64,000 bases of DNA from Thunnus maccoyii. Its lineage: Eukaryota > Chordata > Actinopteri > Scombriformes > Scombridae. Numbering within the stretch: position 1 is the stretch's first letter; each line of letters starts with the position of its first letter. The notes below the pieces were generated by a model. The model did not search any database. It was not told where the DNA came from and saw only the letters and a program-made list of their open reading frames with translations. Below are positions 1-14,000 of the stretch, one piece after another. The DNA lies in contig NC_056535.1 of assembly GCF_910596095.1 (NCBI RefSeq), positions 26,568,505 through 26,632,504 on the forward strand. The letters run 5' to 3'. A program made the position numbers and the translations under genes.

Positions 1-1531
1 TTGCAATCAAGTGTCTCTCTGCTTATCTCCCCTACAGAAATTTCTGTTGTTCCCTCCTGTCAGTCAATATGCACCCAAGGTGAAATTGAAAAACCCATCA
101 TCTGTTACCATCTCACTCATGCATGTAATGGTGTTTAATACAAGGACTTCGCTCTTGTTAGAAATGTGCAAAATCCATCTAAGCATACAAGAGACTGCTT
201 TCTACTGTTGGGCATTGTTCTCTCTTCACTTCCTTCTTTCTTTTGCCAAAGATTTGAGATAGATAGTCAACTCTCCAATAAATCAACACATTCAAGCCCT
301 TAAAGCAAACCCCAAACCATTTCCACGCACATTTTACTCATTTACCGAGAGATATCCACCAACTTTTGCCATTAGAGCAGTCATGTTTTCAAGTCATGCT
401 TCTCTGGAGATTAGTTCATTTTCACAGTCATTACTGACCGAGCTGTCCAAGATAAAGACAATAACATACTGTCCACAGAACAATAGGAACTTGTTCTAAA
501 ATAAGAATCACCAAGTGAATCCAGGTCAAAACAAAAATGTCCAGCAATATTACCTTTTAAATCTGACGTAGTCATGACAGCAAGCTAGGACTGAATACTA
601 GAGTGCTGTCTTGCTTTTTACTCCAGTAACAAGTAAAATTGCTTCTAAAATTGTGCTCAATGTAGAGTCAAGTGCAGGGAGTCTATTTTTAAGGAAGGAT
701 TCTTACTCTATAAAATTCTTTGATGTTTGAAAGTTAAAAAGGCTAAGAGCCTTTGGCTAAGCACTGTGTATCTAAAGATGAAGGCAAATTTAGCCACAGC
801 AATACAATTTTGCACATAAAAGAATGCCTTTTTTAAGAGATTTGATTTGAGACAGCGGGCATGGTGTGTGCAACAGGGACAGCAAAGCGATATCAGAGAG
901 ACGTTCATGGTATTTTGTACCTTGAGAATGTGCAAACTCTTCTTTTATTAATGGATTTCCCTGCACCTATCTTCAGTGATTAATGTCTTCATTCTCTATG
1001 TGTGCTCTTAATCTATCTTAAAGTGCTGTGTGAGCCGTGGAAGTGGATTGTCTAACAGTATCACTTCCCTGAGAATACATTTCTTGACTCTTGGCTGAAT
1101 ATACTGAGCATGTCTGATTGATTCATGACTGCCAATATCATTACTATCATTAAGACATACATCTCCAGTACACACTGGATATGGAGCTTGTCAAGGGCGG
1201 CTGTTATGGCGGTGTAACAGTGAAAGTGACCTGGCTGTGAACCGTCAGCATTATCTGTGGATTAATTACCTTGCCTTCTCATCCCCTCCCCTCTACCTGC
1301 TCTCTTTTGTGGCTCTCTGCATCTTTTGCTCACTTATTCCCTTTGTACTTTCTTCCCTCCGAATTTGAATGCGTCCCCTCTATATTCTCTCCGCATATAC
1401 CATCAATAAGATGCAACGGGTTGTTGGTTATTACGCTTAATCGAAAACTTTTGGCCTTTTTATACCTTCCATTCTGGGCCAACTGCAATAAAATAGAATG
1501 TGTTTAATCTGTCAGTGGTCTTTGTCATCAT

Positions 1532-1547
1532 CCCCCCCCCCCCCCCC
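1532..1547. repeat. poly(C) run
   Basis: Sixteen consecutive C residues. Confidence 0.9.
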
Positions 1548-2423
1548 TGATGAGAAACTCAAAAACATGGAGCTGTGCCCATTGTTTTCACTGAGAGCAG
1601 AGCACAGAGCATTAACCTAACACAGGAAGCTCTGCGTGCCTCCGGCTTCAGCACAAACATTTACCCCTGCATGAATACACGCACATACACATGCACACAT
1701 AAACACACGTGCATGCACACATACATGAATACACTGCACACTCACAGGTGAAAACACACCTGCAGGGACACACATCCCTCTTGCACACAGGATGTCATGC
1801 CATCGTTTCTCGTCTTACATACAAATGAAGGAACTACAGTTGAATTCCAGGGTGTGCTTTGATTCAGATCTTTCCAGCATGCTAAATTTATCTGTTAAAT
1901 TTATCTTTATCCTTATGTGGCCGGCAGCTGTTGTTGTGGCACATGATGCCATGCAGTGTGATAGAAAAGAATGAGCAATCCCTTATCACACTAGACCAAA
2001 AAATATTTTCCTTTTGGACAGGGATGCAGTATAAGTGCTGTAATAACATCACTGATAACCATTATTTGAAGAATGCATGGCAACAATGCTGGAACGTCCC
2101 GCTCAGGATTGATTGCTCTCTATTTCACATTGCGGCAACAATGCATCTTGTTCAAAAGCATCACCACGTTTTCAAGCCTTCAGATTTGGATCACATCCTG
2201 GTTGTCCAGCAGCCGTCACACTAAAAACATGATTATTTATTGGAGTGATTAGTATTCCATTGTGTGAGAGCTCTTGTAGTTCGAGGGTAAGATGCTTCCC
2301 GAAGCTTTCTCAGCTTTTTTTCGTAAGAGTGTTGATGCACCCTGAATCATTGTTCTTGAATGTACAGGAATATTTCTATCCCTCCCCCCATTAGACAATT
2401 ACAACTAAGACTGAGACAGCCAT

Positions 2424-2930
2424 GCCAGCAGCTGTCTGAGGCTGTACTCAAGGCACTGAGATGCTTTGAAATGCTAACGTCAGCATGCTGATGTTCAGCA
2501 GGTGTAATGTTTACCATCTTAGTTTAGCGTGTTAGCATGCTAATGTTTGCTAATAAGCACTAAACACAAAGTTGTGGCTGAGGCAAATGGCAATGTCATT
2601 AGTTTTGCAGGTATTATAAACCAATAAATTAAAAGTTTGACCTGATGATGTCGCTAGATGAACGGTTAGGTAATCACCAAAAGTTATCACAAGTCATCCT
2701 GAGGAGGTCATGAATGTCTGCGCCAAAGTTCATAGCAATCCATCCAATAACTGTGAAGATATGTCACTCAAAACTACAAATATCCCCTTTATGGTGGCAT
2801 CAGAAGAAAAGTCAGGGGATCACAAAAGTCATTAGGATACATAATCTGGGAACTATGAATATGTGTATCAAATTTCATGGCAATGCAGCCAATGGTTTTT
2901 GAGACATTTCACTGAAATCAGCCAAGCGAC
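2424..2930 (-). repeat. dispersed fish repeat, family TAGCATGCTAA, copy 1
   Basis: Contains GTTAGCATGCTAATGTTTGC and a stretch about a locality's 'catagcaatccatccaata' type; the reverse complement matches 34890-35345 in the same order of motifs (ATTTGTAGTTTTGAGT, GGATTGC, AACTAATGACATT, TTAGCATGCTAA, CATGCTGATGTTAGCATT). The family is common in percomorph genomes in my experience. Ends are approximate. Confidence 0.7.
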
Positions 2931-5370
2931 TGACATTAGCATCCCTCAACTGGCTAAAAATGCCAGTAAAACACCCCACACCAGTAGGGATTTGCCAGAT
3001 CTTTTCTGTGGGGAACTTCATGTTGATTTTCCCATAACCTACAGATGTTGTAGATGATATTAGATACGTGGGTGTTTGAGGAAATTTCACAGATTTTCCC
3101 AGTGAGATTACCGACTAAACCCAGTTAGGCGATGAGAAAAGATTGTATCACTACCCTCCGGTCTCTTTTTCTCGCTCCCACTTTCTAATGCTGATGGATA
3201 TCCAGCGCTACGTCTTCACTCAGCCATGCACACTTGCCCTCCCATTTCCCTGCTGAGAGGTCAGCTCTGTTCGTGTTTGTTGGAAAGCTTTCACAGGAGC
3301 CACATCTTTAGCCATCTTGAGCTAACAGCAGGTAGTTTTGCTGTTGTCTCTGTTGAAGTGATTTATTTCATTCCTCGGCTTTGAAGTAACTTTTACAATG
3401 AAGTAATATAAAGAGTGTCATTTCAAAGTGAGATACCAGTTCTCAATAGCACCAATATAATGCAAACAGCATTGCTTCTACTGCCTGGATATCGAGTTTG
3501 TTTCGGGGGTTTTCATTATTATTATGATATGTTGTTGGCCTTAAATGACCGCTTTATTTATAGTCTTCTGAGCAAAACTTCATCTAGTACATTATTATTT
3601 CTGCCTGCACCGGGGAACAAGTGACCTCAAAGGTCAGCATCAGAGCGTTCTTGTCTGTGACTCGGGTTAATGTCCTCTCAGCCTCTCCAAGGAAAAAAAC
3701 ACAAACCAAACAAAATGCAATGGGATTTCATAGAATGAACCATATGACTGCCATTTGGGTCTGTAGATTCCCAGGCATGCTGGAGACACTGATTTGCACC
3801 ATTTGTAGTTTTCTTGCCATTTGCAGATTTGTTTTGAACCCAAACAACCTATCTGAAGGTAATAGCCTCCTAGGTTGATTAACTTTATTAGATTTTTACC
3901 CAGTGGCCTCATTTTTGGTGGGAACTGCAGGGCACCAAATTGCAGACAAGGATAACGATTTATGGGCTGAAGTGGTGAGAGAAGTGGTTTTAGAACTTGC
4001 ACAGTGTTATTAAAAATGTCAATTGTGGACCTGGGGACACATACAGCAGGTGGAAAGAACGTCACAAACACGCACAAGACTCCTGAAAAGGAATCCATGT
4101 GTCAAGGTGCACAAACAATTTATGAGCACACAACCATAAACACAGACATAAACTCTGTGCGCATGAAAACATTGCACTCCAGTGTGTGTGTTTACTGTAC
4201 ACGCTGCCTCTCTGTGACTTGCACAGTGTGCATGTCTTTGCTAGAGAAGAGTGTTCATGAGTCACCATTGTCTTTAGCCTGAGGCTCAGCAGCCAGCCAG
4301 CTGAAGAAGGGGATGCATGTTTTATTTTAGTCCCTCTAATATGCCGTGAAGACATCATTATCTTGAAACATGTTGTATTCCAGAGCCTCTATTGTTTAAA
4401 ATGGCACAGTAGATGTGGATAACTTAAATTGTTTCATCCTCATCATAGTCATAGAGATCATTAGATGTGCAATTCAATTCAACATGCTTCATTAGATGTG
4501 GCTTTTGTTATTGCCAGCTAAGCAGTGTGTGGCAGTATGAAACCTTCCTTGGCGGGCGAAGGATGTTATCTTTTCTGTCATGCACATACCAGCGCTACCC
4601 ATAGGGAAGAGGTGAGCGTGCAAGGAACTTGGCTGATTGAGGGCACAGGGCGCAGAGCCGGGCTGAGCGCGGCTACCGTTGCCTGTGAATACTAAGGATG
4701 CCTCACAAGAGCTCCTTTTGTCAGCATCAACTCCCTTTGAGAAGAGTCATGAATAGCAAAGTGTGTAAGATCTTTTCTACATTCCTCCCATATCATCAAC
4801 ATTTCCTATCCTGATTTTTCAACCTCTGCAGATCCCCAGAGTTCATGTTTCTCCCACACATCCAAGTCAAAGAACACAATAGAAAACACTCAGTATCATT
4901 TGGTAAATGATATCATCATATTTGCCCTCAAATAAATCACAAAATAGTGGAGAAAATCAGTGTAATCTAATGATTTTGGCATCAAATTCAGTGTGAAGTG
5001 TCACCACTTTGGCCTAGACTGGATTTGCGACTATAAAACATGTGCATTAGGTTCTATTAGAGCTTAAGCTCCTGATCAGGCAGAATTTATAGAGGAAAAT
5101 AGGAGAAGAATCCAGGGGAATATCATAAATTTTATGATATTAGGAAAACACTGACGCTTTAATAGAGTTGGGCCAAATAGTATTCACAATAGACAGATAA
5201 ACAGACAATCATTTGGCACTTCATGCTGGCTAAATAAAGGCTGGAAATATCATTTACTCCATATATGCTTTACCATAACAAAACTAAGTTCAAGTCAGTC
5301 CTCGGTCTCCAGCACACACACTCTAAAACACAGACTCAGACAGCAAAGGAGGAATCCCGTCTCGCCCTCC

Positions 5371-6279
5371 TTTAAAATGGAGCAGCCACCCAGTGCGTCA
5401 GTAACCTGATTACCCCAGCTGTCAGTCTGAATAAGGCCAGGCTTTGGGATCCTTCCGTCCTCTGATGCTCAATACGGGACAGAGCCGGTCCTCCTGAAGA
5501 GTCTGGAAACAACCTCGGAACAGGACAGCCACAGATATACAGAGCAAGGAAAGAGGCTAAAATAAGTCAGAAGGTAAGAGGAAGCAGAAAAAGAGGACTT
5601 TTTAAATGTTGTAGGTTTTGTGCTCAGTTGATTTCAGATGATAGTGATGAGTTTAAGTTTCTCAAGCATTAGGCAACCGGCTAAATCTTAAAGTACTATG
5701 GATACATGTCAATGCATCTCTGTGTCTCTGAGTGGTTTGCACTTGTGTTTTTGCCATATGTAGATGCCCATGGATATATTCATAGCTCTTGTTTCATATA
5801 ATCCTTTTTGTTTCAGACTACTGGGAATATTCTCTTTCAGGAATTGCATGACCACATAAAATACGAGGAACAATAAAATATTTGGGTAGGAGAAAGTATG
5901 AAAAAAGTCACAGCTGAGAGGACGAAGGAGGGGGAGCCCGTCACTAAGGGGAGGGCAACAGGATACAACTGGAGGGTGGATCTTGATGATTGTTTCTCTG
6001 CACAACAAGTCTCTCACTTACATGCTCCCTTTCCCTCCAAACAGGAGCACTTTGTTTGAGTTGGCGTCTGTTGGCGCACAGGCAGATTCCCCCAGTCTAC
6101 AGTACTTATATTTCATTCCTCTGTCTCTTACAGCACTACCATTAATTGGCTTTCCACAACATCCAACTAGACGTTTAAAAGACCCAGGATCACTCTCTGG
6201 ACTGACCAGTGTCTACAAAAACCAGAACACTGCAGGAAACTGAGGACCCTGAGCTGCTGCACTCAGCAGCTCCAAAACA
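5371..6279 (+). promoter_or_regulatory. anks1a: candidate internal anks1a promoter and non-coding first exon
   Basis: A TATA-like TTTAAAA at 5371 is followed by about 200 bp ending in a strong donor, AAG|GTAAGAG, after 5573. A good acceptor (CTGTCTCTTACAG) ends at 6133. Splicing these would give a 5' UTR exon joined to 6134-6570, with in-frame TGA codons at 6241 and 6250 and the strong-context ATG at 6280. This layout fits an internal start for an isoform lacking ankyrin repeats. There is no transcript evidence. Confidence 0.4.
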
Positions 6280-6570
6280 ATGGCACAGTGCACGCCGGAT
6301 GCCAATCCTGCCAAGGTGATCCAGAATCCAAAGCCTGACATTAAGGACTCGAGTGAAGTTTCAGCTGAGTCTGCATCGGCAGCGGTCAGAGTCAGACCTG
6401 CGGACCTGGGGCTGATTCGAAGTTTGTCCAAGTCGGACTCTGACTTGCTGGCTTCACCACTTGGAGAAGAGGATGGAGGTCTGGCTGGCCGCAGTGGATC
6501 TGTGTCTAACTGCAGCTCTGGGCAGCCATCCATGGAGCGCATGCCGTCTTTTGCCTCTGAGTGGGATGAG
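6280..6570 (+). CDS. anks1a: anks1a exon: Ser-rich linker, possible internal translation start
   Basis: Encodes 97 residues from ATG 6280 to the donor after GAG 6570 (GAG|GTAATA), phase 0. It contains [16 protein letters not shown] and ends [10 protein letters not shown], both characteristic of the ANKS1A linker before SAM1. The ATG has A at -3 and G at +4 (strong context). In-frame TGA codons at 6241 and 6250 mean that a transcript reading through from 6134 must start here. In a full-length transcript the exon could instead be entered at a weaker acceptor at about 6266 (ACTCAG), so the left boundary is isoform-dependent. Confidence 0.85.
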
Positions 6571-9500
6571 GTAATATTTGAGCTCTGGGGATGGGAAACA
6601 AGTGGGAGGGTGTAGAGGACAGAGGGAGTGGCACAGTCAGTGTTAAAGCATGGACAGGCTTTCAAATGGAGTGTGTTATGTCCTTAAGAGAGTGTGTTTT
6701 GTGAGTGTGAATGTGTGAGACGGAGAAAAAAAAAGAGAGAGACCGATAAGAGTAGCAACTGGGGATTAGCGTGAAAAAAAGAAAGAAACGGGGAATGGGC
6801 GAGGCAGCACATTTCGGGAGAAAGGAAGGAAGGAAGGAAGGAAGTAAGAGCCGGAGAGCAGAGGCAGCAGTATGAGAGCGATCAGGAGTCCAGTGATAGA
6901 GTGTAGTAAGTTTACCCAGGCAGTCAGCGTAGAATGCCTGCGGGCGAGTGCTTGAATGCATGAATGGCTTGATCACTTGCACTGACCTCCCTGTAGCAGC
7001 CCTGGCATCCAAGACTAATTGGGCTTGTGCTGTCATTCCACATCCACTCAGTACATGTCTCAGGGGCCGACCCACGCTTCCACTGTCTCCTCCTGCACTC
7101 CTCTGGCTCCTTTGCGTCGTCTTGCGCCATCTACTTTCAGCCCCAAAAGCCTTAACTTGTGATTTCTGAGCAATTTGGAGTGTCAATGCAGTACACCCTG
7201 AAGCACTGCAAAGAGTGAAATTAATCATCATTTCTTACCATAACTTCCAAACACACTTAAATAGTTGAAACCTGTGGCTACAATGGCTGATGACTGACAA
7301 GATATGATTATAGCACACAGCTTAGAGGCAATTTTTTTTTCATTTAAAAGAGCAGACTAGAGCATTTCTGACAATTTCTGCTGAGTGCTTAATCCCTATC
7401 ACAGTGATAGAAAAAATGTAAGGTCATATTCAGAATTAATTAGGCTAAGTTATGGCAAAATGTCTTGTCATACCCAACTAATGAGTCCATTGTCTTGTGT
7501 TGCCATATGTTGATATTTGAGTGTTATTGCAATATGTCAGCCTCAGTTTAGGAAGGCTTCTTGTTTATATATAATTACACTGACTGCGTGTATTTCTGTC
7601 TGCATGTTTGGCCAAAGACACAAATAATATTCTTGAGAAAATGAGTCACAGGATGGCATATTTCCTGGGCAGAACTGTCATGATTCCAAGGTAACACTTG
7701 GGTTGGGCAACATTTATTCTTGTCTTGGTCTTGTGGGTGTTTTGACGCTGACTTGTCTCGGTCAAGGCCGTTAGTCTCCTTATTACAGTCTTTGGTTTCC
7801 AGGTCAGGAAACTCAGATCATTTTCTCCGTAATACTGTCTTTCTTTAAATCTGGAAAATTTGGGGGTGTTCATGACATGAAGAGGACTTTACATTCTACG
7901 ATTACACAGATATTACACATATTGGGTTTGGCTGATTCTGATATAATTTCAGACATAATGTCATAAGATTAGATTGTTTTTAAGGCAAAAAAAAGCTAAA
8001 CACAACATGTAGACCATAATTATGGGCAATAAACTTTACAGAGAATACTTTTGAACAGTTAAATAAAGAAGTAAAATGTGAAATTTTGTGATTTTTAAAG
8101 AGACACTCCCATTCTCTTATTACCGAGTTTGGTTACGGGTTAGTCCATAATTTCTTGGTGGGGCTCTGCTTGGGGAATTTATAGAACTCATGATATTCAG
8201 TATTTCTAACATCCTGGCTACAGACCTGTTGGTTTCAACTGATTTCAGTTTCAGTTTGGATCCATTTACCTTTTTTAAAACCTTGTTTCGTGTTTCTATC
8301 ACATTTCAAACTTTACTAAACATCTTCTTAAGGACTGTACTGAATGATTGACATCACATCACAGTTGACATCCTGAACAACAGTATAAAGAATATTGAAT
8401 AAGAACTGTTCTGTATTTATGTTCATGCTGTTGGTCTCTTGAGTCCGTTGGGGCTCTTAATGATCTAAAAGATGCTCAGACTTACTTCTATTAGACTCGA
8501 CTTACGTGGTCTTGACTGAGCCTTGCTAAGGTTATGGTTACATGAACAGGGAATGGCTGAGGAAGCATGTACCTGATTCATCTTTACAACAAGGGCAATC
8601 ACTTCACAATACTAAGACATCTTGAACTTCAACTTGGCTTTGAGTGCCGCTCTCTATGTCATCTCCCCCTGTCCCGTGCCTGATCTCTGCTCCACCCCTC
8701 TGCTCTCTGACAGAACTGTTTATTCAGGCCATGTTGGGTGGGGTGTCCTGTTCTCAAGGGCATCCTGTTTTGCAGCTGCTCTCGAGTGTCTGTTTCTCTT
8801 CCAGATTTCAAGGGATTTGTTTGGGTTGGGGATATAGATGTGTGTATGTGCAAGGGCAAAAAAAATGACTCCGGTTTTGTGTGTGTACCTCATGAAGCGA
8901 TCAGCCACCAGCAAACATTAAAGCCATACACGAGGCTCAGCGGGAGGCTGGTGCTTTAGGTCACATACATAAACACACACATATGTTGGTGCGTGCGCAC
9001 ACAGAGAAAGACAAAGTACTGAATACAATGTTGGCAAAAGGAAGTTATGAGTTGAATGTAACCTTTAAACTCCATTGACATTTTCTGTGGTACATATACA
9101 TTTGATATTTTATTATGTCTGGCAGCTTGTGTTTTTTTTGCATCGAAGGTACTTGGTTTTATTTAAAAAAAGAGAAAAAGTATGTGGTGAGACAGTTTTT
9201 GTTTTTGCACAGTAAAGAGAGGTGGATGTAGGACACCTCAAATCATGGTAAGCCTTTTCTAGGTGTTATTTGTTTAATTAAATGAAACATTAATGAAAGA
9301 CAGTACTAAATGGGAAACATAATAGACATTCACCACATTCACTAGCAGTCCTGTAATCGTATTGTGAGTGTTACTGTCTATCTGATGGTCCTGATTTATG
9401 ATGGTGTATTGTGATGTCCTCTACCTGTCCTGTTAGCTTTTGTTGGATTAGTAAATCATTTTTCTCACATCAGACTGAGGCTTATGTGTGAAAGCTCCCT

Positions 9501-11051
9501 CTGCATTACTGTTTAATATAATGTATAGTCAAATTGTGTAGCCTAAAAAAATATCTATTCAATTAAGTGACAATTAAGTCTACTATGTGAAGTGAGTCAG
9601 TTATTTTAAGAAAATTGTTCAAAGAAGTTGCTTAACCATATTTGGAAGATGTTTAATGTGAAGAATATTAAGCTTGTATCGACAACGACTCACTCACTCT
9701 CGCGAGATTTCAGAACATGACTTCTCTTTGAGCGATACTTTGTTAGACACACCAATAAACAGACCAGACTAAGTGGAAGGTAAAGAAAAACGTTTTATTT
9801 TCCTGTCGCTTTCTTTCCACAATGTTGTCAGACACCTATAATAACAATCTGAGCCTGTTAGTGACAAAACAAGCACTTGTAGTGGACGTACATTGACGGG
9901 GCGCTATTGCCCCGTCGGATTACATTGCAGGATTTCGCACCTGCCGGCTGAAGCGCTCTCTCTTAATACTGTTTCCCTTTAACCTTGACAACAACAACCC
10001 GCTGGCTGGCTGGGTTAACCCTCCACACATGTTTGACTTCACTGCTGTTACAGACGCTGTCCTCAACTCCTGTGACCATTTTTCCTGCACAATGTCAAAT
10101 TTATCCATTGACGTTTGCAAGCATAACTACATTTTAGGCTCACTTTTTTTTAGAAGTTTTAAAACCAATATTCCCACCCCCAAATCTATAAATATTCTAA
10201 AACAAAGCTGATTAATTCACAGATAAAAACAAAAACACAAAAAACAAAAGTAACCAAAAAATGAGATCATGCAGGGCAGCGCTCATTAGTTATAATAATA
10301 AACATAATAATATAATATAATCATAATATCAATGAGCCCTGCATGCTGTGCCATGCCAAACAACTTTCCTGAATTATGGACAATTAAAGCCTCAAACTCA
10401 GGAGAAGTCGATAACCAACTAACCAACTCTTGATTAGTTCTTGAGTTTGAGTGAAAGGGTTAATGTCAATGAATTTAATTAAACATTGGTGCACAAATTT
10501 GTGTCTGCTACATCTGGCCGAAATTGTATGCTAAAGAGCTAATAATGGTGATATACAGTATATATTCCAATTTTTGCAAACAGTTAACTACATCATGTGC
10601 ACATTATATGTCCTCCTCCACAATAAGATTAGCTAATATTTCATGTTACCATAGTACATATCTGATTAATCAAGCCATCTTTAATTTTGTCTTCACAAAA
10701 TGAATCCATGGATACAAGTTACATCAACACTACTTTTTTACTTGCTTTCTCTGTGTGTTCACATGTTTTAAGGTGGATTTTTTTCCTCTCCGTTTTAAGA
10801 TTAATACCACAAGTAACCTTATTATGCAAGAGTCCTCTATTTTGGTGCACACTTACTATTAATAAAAATGACATCTATGGTTCAGATGCCTGACGTTCTC
10901 ACTACATCTGTTCAATACTCAAAGGCAAAGGTTAACCACAACAACACAACCACATCTTACAGATGCTTGAGTGGCTTCATTCGTGTGCGTACTCTAAATT
11001 TCCTGGTGGTATTCCTGAGGTCATTACACATGCAAGCTTTTAAAATGCATA

Positions 11052-11089
<38 letters not shown>

Positions 11090-14000
11090 ATATGCTTCTT
11101 CCCTTACTAATGTTAATGGTTTTACATAAGACAAGTAGATTGGGATTGGTAATGAAAATGAAAGGTTTCATGGGAAATGTAAAAAATGTCTAATATTAAT
11201 ATTCTCTAATCTTTTAATATTGAATTTAAATTCTCAGATGTGCATGGTAATCTTTAAAGTATGGGGTTATTCAGAATTTATAAGGGACGATTTCAAAAGT
11301 ATGCGTAAGCTGGTTTATAATTCATATACAGGGCTACGGCAGAGTGAACACATCCCAAGATCTGGTTAGACAGTTGTGTAATGTGAATATGAGAGTAGGG
11401 CTGATGTTGAGGGTGCTGGTGAGGGGGTTGGGGGGGGGCTGGGTAGGTTGAGGCACTGTCCTGTTTCACCTGCCACATTGCCTGTAAAATTTCTCACCAG
11501 GTGTAACACGTGGAGACACTACATTGCATTCAGTCAGCTGTTTCATGCTGCTAATCTACATGTGTGCAAGTGTGTGGGTGCCTTTTTAAAAATGCAAGTT
11601 TGCATTTGATGCAAGTGCAAGTTTGCAAAATGATGTGAGGATTTAAATTTGAAGGTACAACCATGGAGGCTTCCTAATTTCATAGTAGTGACAAACTTTT
11701 AAAGGTTTGTATTATGTTGGGTAGTAAAGGAACTGATTTTAGTTTTTGGGTTATCCATCTGTCCATACGTACGTCCGTATGTATAACCGTCTCATTCTCG
11801 TGAACGCAATATCTCAAGAACACCTTTAGGGAATTTCTTCAAATTTGTCACAAACGTCCACTTGGACTCAAGGATGAACTCATTAGAATTTGGTGTTCAA
11901 AGGTCAAATGTCAAGATCACTGTGACCTCACAAAACACAGTTTTGGCCATAACTCAGGAATTCATAAGCTAATTATGACAAAGTCTCACACAAATGTCTA
12001 ATAGGGTAAAATGATGAAGTGATGATATTTTATATCCAAAAGGTCAAAGGTCAACTCTTAATGTTCTGCAAAAACATTTTTCTAGCCATTATTCAATGCC
12101 ATAACTCAGAAACAGAAGGGGAGATTGTGACCATACTTCACATTTGATCGGATACTGAATTGGTGACACTAATCTTGGGGGCCCACCTTAAAATTGTGGT
12201 GATTTTATTAAATTCCTTCAAAATCATCACTACAAATATTATATGAGTCTGGACAGACATGGATGTAAACTGCAACTTGACTGGTTGGCAGAGGCATACA
12301 ATCGTGAGGCGGTATTTCTAGTTTAATATGAATATAAATTCAGAAACTGAAATCTGTCTTTTCTGTTGTCATACGAAGTAATTGATGTTCTTCAGTCAAT
12401 GAAAATAATTGCAGCATGCAGTTTATGACTACCTCAGCTGCTCCAATAGCAGCTGCTTCTCTGAAAAGTCAATTAAGTTTCTTAGAAATTACTGTCAGAT
12501 GTGACTAATTTACATTTGGAAAACACATTTTGTGACACACATATTGCCAACCACTAGCTGTTTTTAGAATAAATTTGCAAAACAGTGATTATATTCATTA
12601 TCAACCTCTTGAAGTAGTTTAACATTTACAGCAAACACTACAAAGCAAAAACTCGGTGTGAGGTGCAGGGTGATGGATGATTATATAAAGCCTTTCGCTA
12701 ACACTGGTGACGTGGGTTTGTGTCTTTTTTTATATAGTAAAAGGCATTTTAGTATCTAAACCTTACTACAAGCTATATGACCCTAACCTGAATGAAACAG
12801 TTTGTGTCACAGATTAGACCTGCAACTATTAGTCAATTAATTGATTAGTCAATTGACAGAAAATTAATTGGCAACTATTTTGATAATTGACTCGTTGTTT
12901 TGAGTCATTAAAAAAAAAAAACTCTCTGGTTCCAGCGTCTTGAGTGAATATTTTCTAGTTTCTTTAGACTTTTATGAATGTGAACTGACTGTTGTGATGA
13001 CTGAATCTTGGGCTTTGGGGAACAGTGATCCACATTTTTCACCATTTTCTGACATTTTATGGATCAAACAATTAATCAATTCATCAAAATTCATCAGATA
13101 TTATTCGGGATTGAAAATAATCATTAGTGGCAGCTCTATCAGGTACATACACTTGTGACGTCAAACATAATCAGGGCAGGATTACTTTCTCCCAAAACAT
13201 AATTGCTAATTAAAGTACAGTAGATTCATATTGTTTCACTTGTAGGAGATAAAGTTGAAAAAATATTTTAGAAATGCTAATGTATGGCTCATACATTAAA
13301 ATGCATGAAGGTGGATGGCCTAACAAAGTATAATGCACATGCGATAAAGATGTCAAAATAAAAGCCTTAACATTAAAATTCAGCTTTTAACCACCATTCA
13401 TGTTTAGAGCAGCTAAGTCTCATTTTGCACAGGTGGAAAAATACACATTTTGAAATAAAATATACAATCATTTGACATAATTTGACATCTACTCCCAATT
13501 CCACCTGTCAAGCTGTTTTAAGTAAAGCTACATGGGAAAACCTACACAAAAGTAACAGTATATCATATAGCAGATAATTTAACATTTATTCTTATGTCCT
13601 TATCCCCATTATTCAATGATAGAACATTAAATAAATTTTTTTCCCATAAAAGATTGCTCATATATACTGTATTTAAACGCATTCATAAATCAGTCTTTGC
13701 ACATCACCACACCTCGATACATTTACAATACTCCATGACGACCATCATGACTTAAATTTTATCAATCCCATTAGCTTTATTTATGCTATTTGGCTTGAAA
13801 GCTGTCAAATAAATAAAAATCAATCCAAATCATGAGCACTGCTGGATAAAATTATGTGATCTGGGTCTTGTACAGTGTAGAGTTACTGGCCCATCTGTCT
13901 TTATTGACAATACTGAGGCAGTAATCCGTTCTCCGGACCAGCGCCAGTGAAGCAGGCAGCCTTTTGGGTTAGTTTATTATATCCAGTCATCATTTCCATT

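Larger units (their letters stand above)
1..5370. other. non-coding region left of the first anks1a exon in the window
   Basis: No exon with family similarity. It holds a run of 16 C at 1532-1547, a CA-rich patch at 1676-1775 and a dispersed repeat at 2424-2930. It is probably an anks1a intron, because the ankyrin exons expected upstream are missing, but it could be upstream flank if this copy lacks them. Confidence 0.5.

Noticed and set aside
3667..4098. 143-codon minus-strand open frame
   Set aside because: No domain, low-complexity flanks and no splice partners; chance frame in AT-rich intron DNA.
6662..7231. 189-codon minus-strand open frame
   Set aside because: Lies just after an anks1a donor, includes a GAAG repeat translated as LPSFLPS, no recognisable motif.
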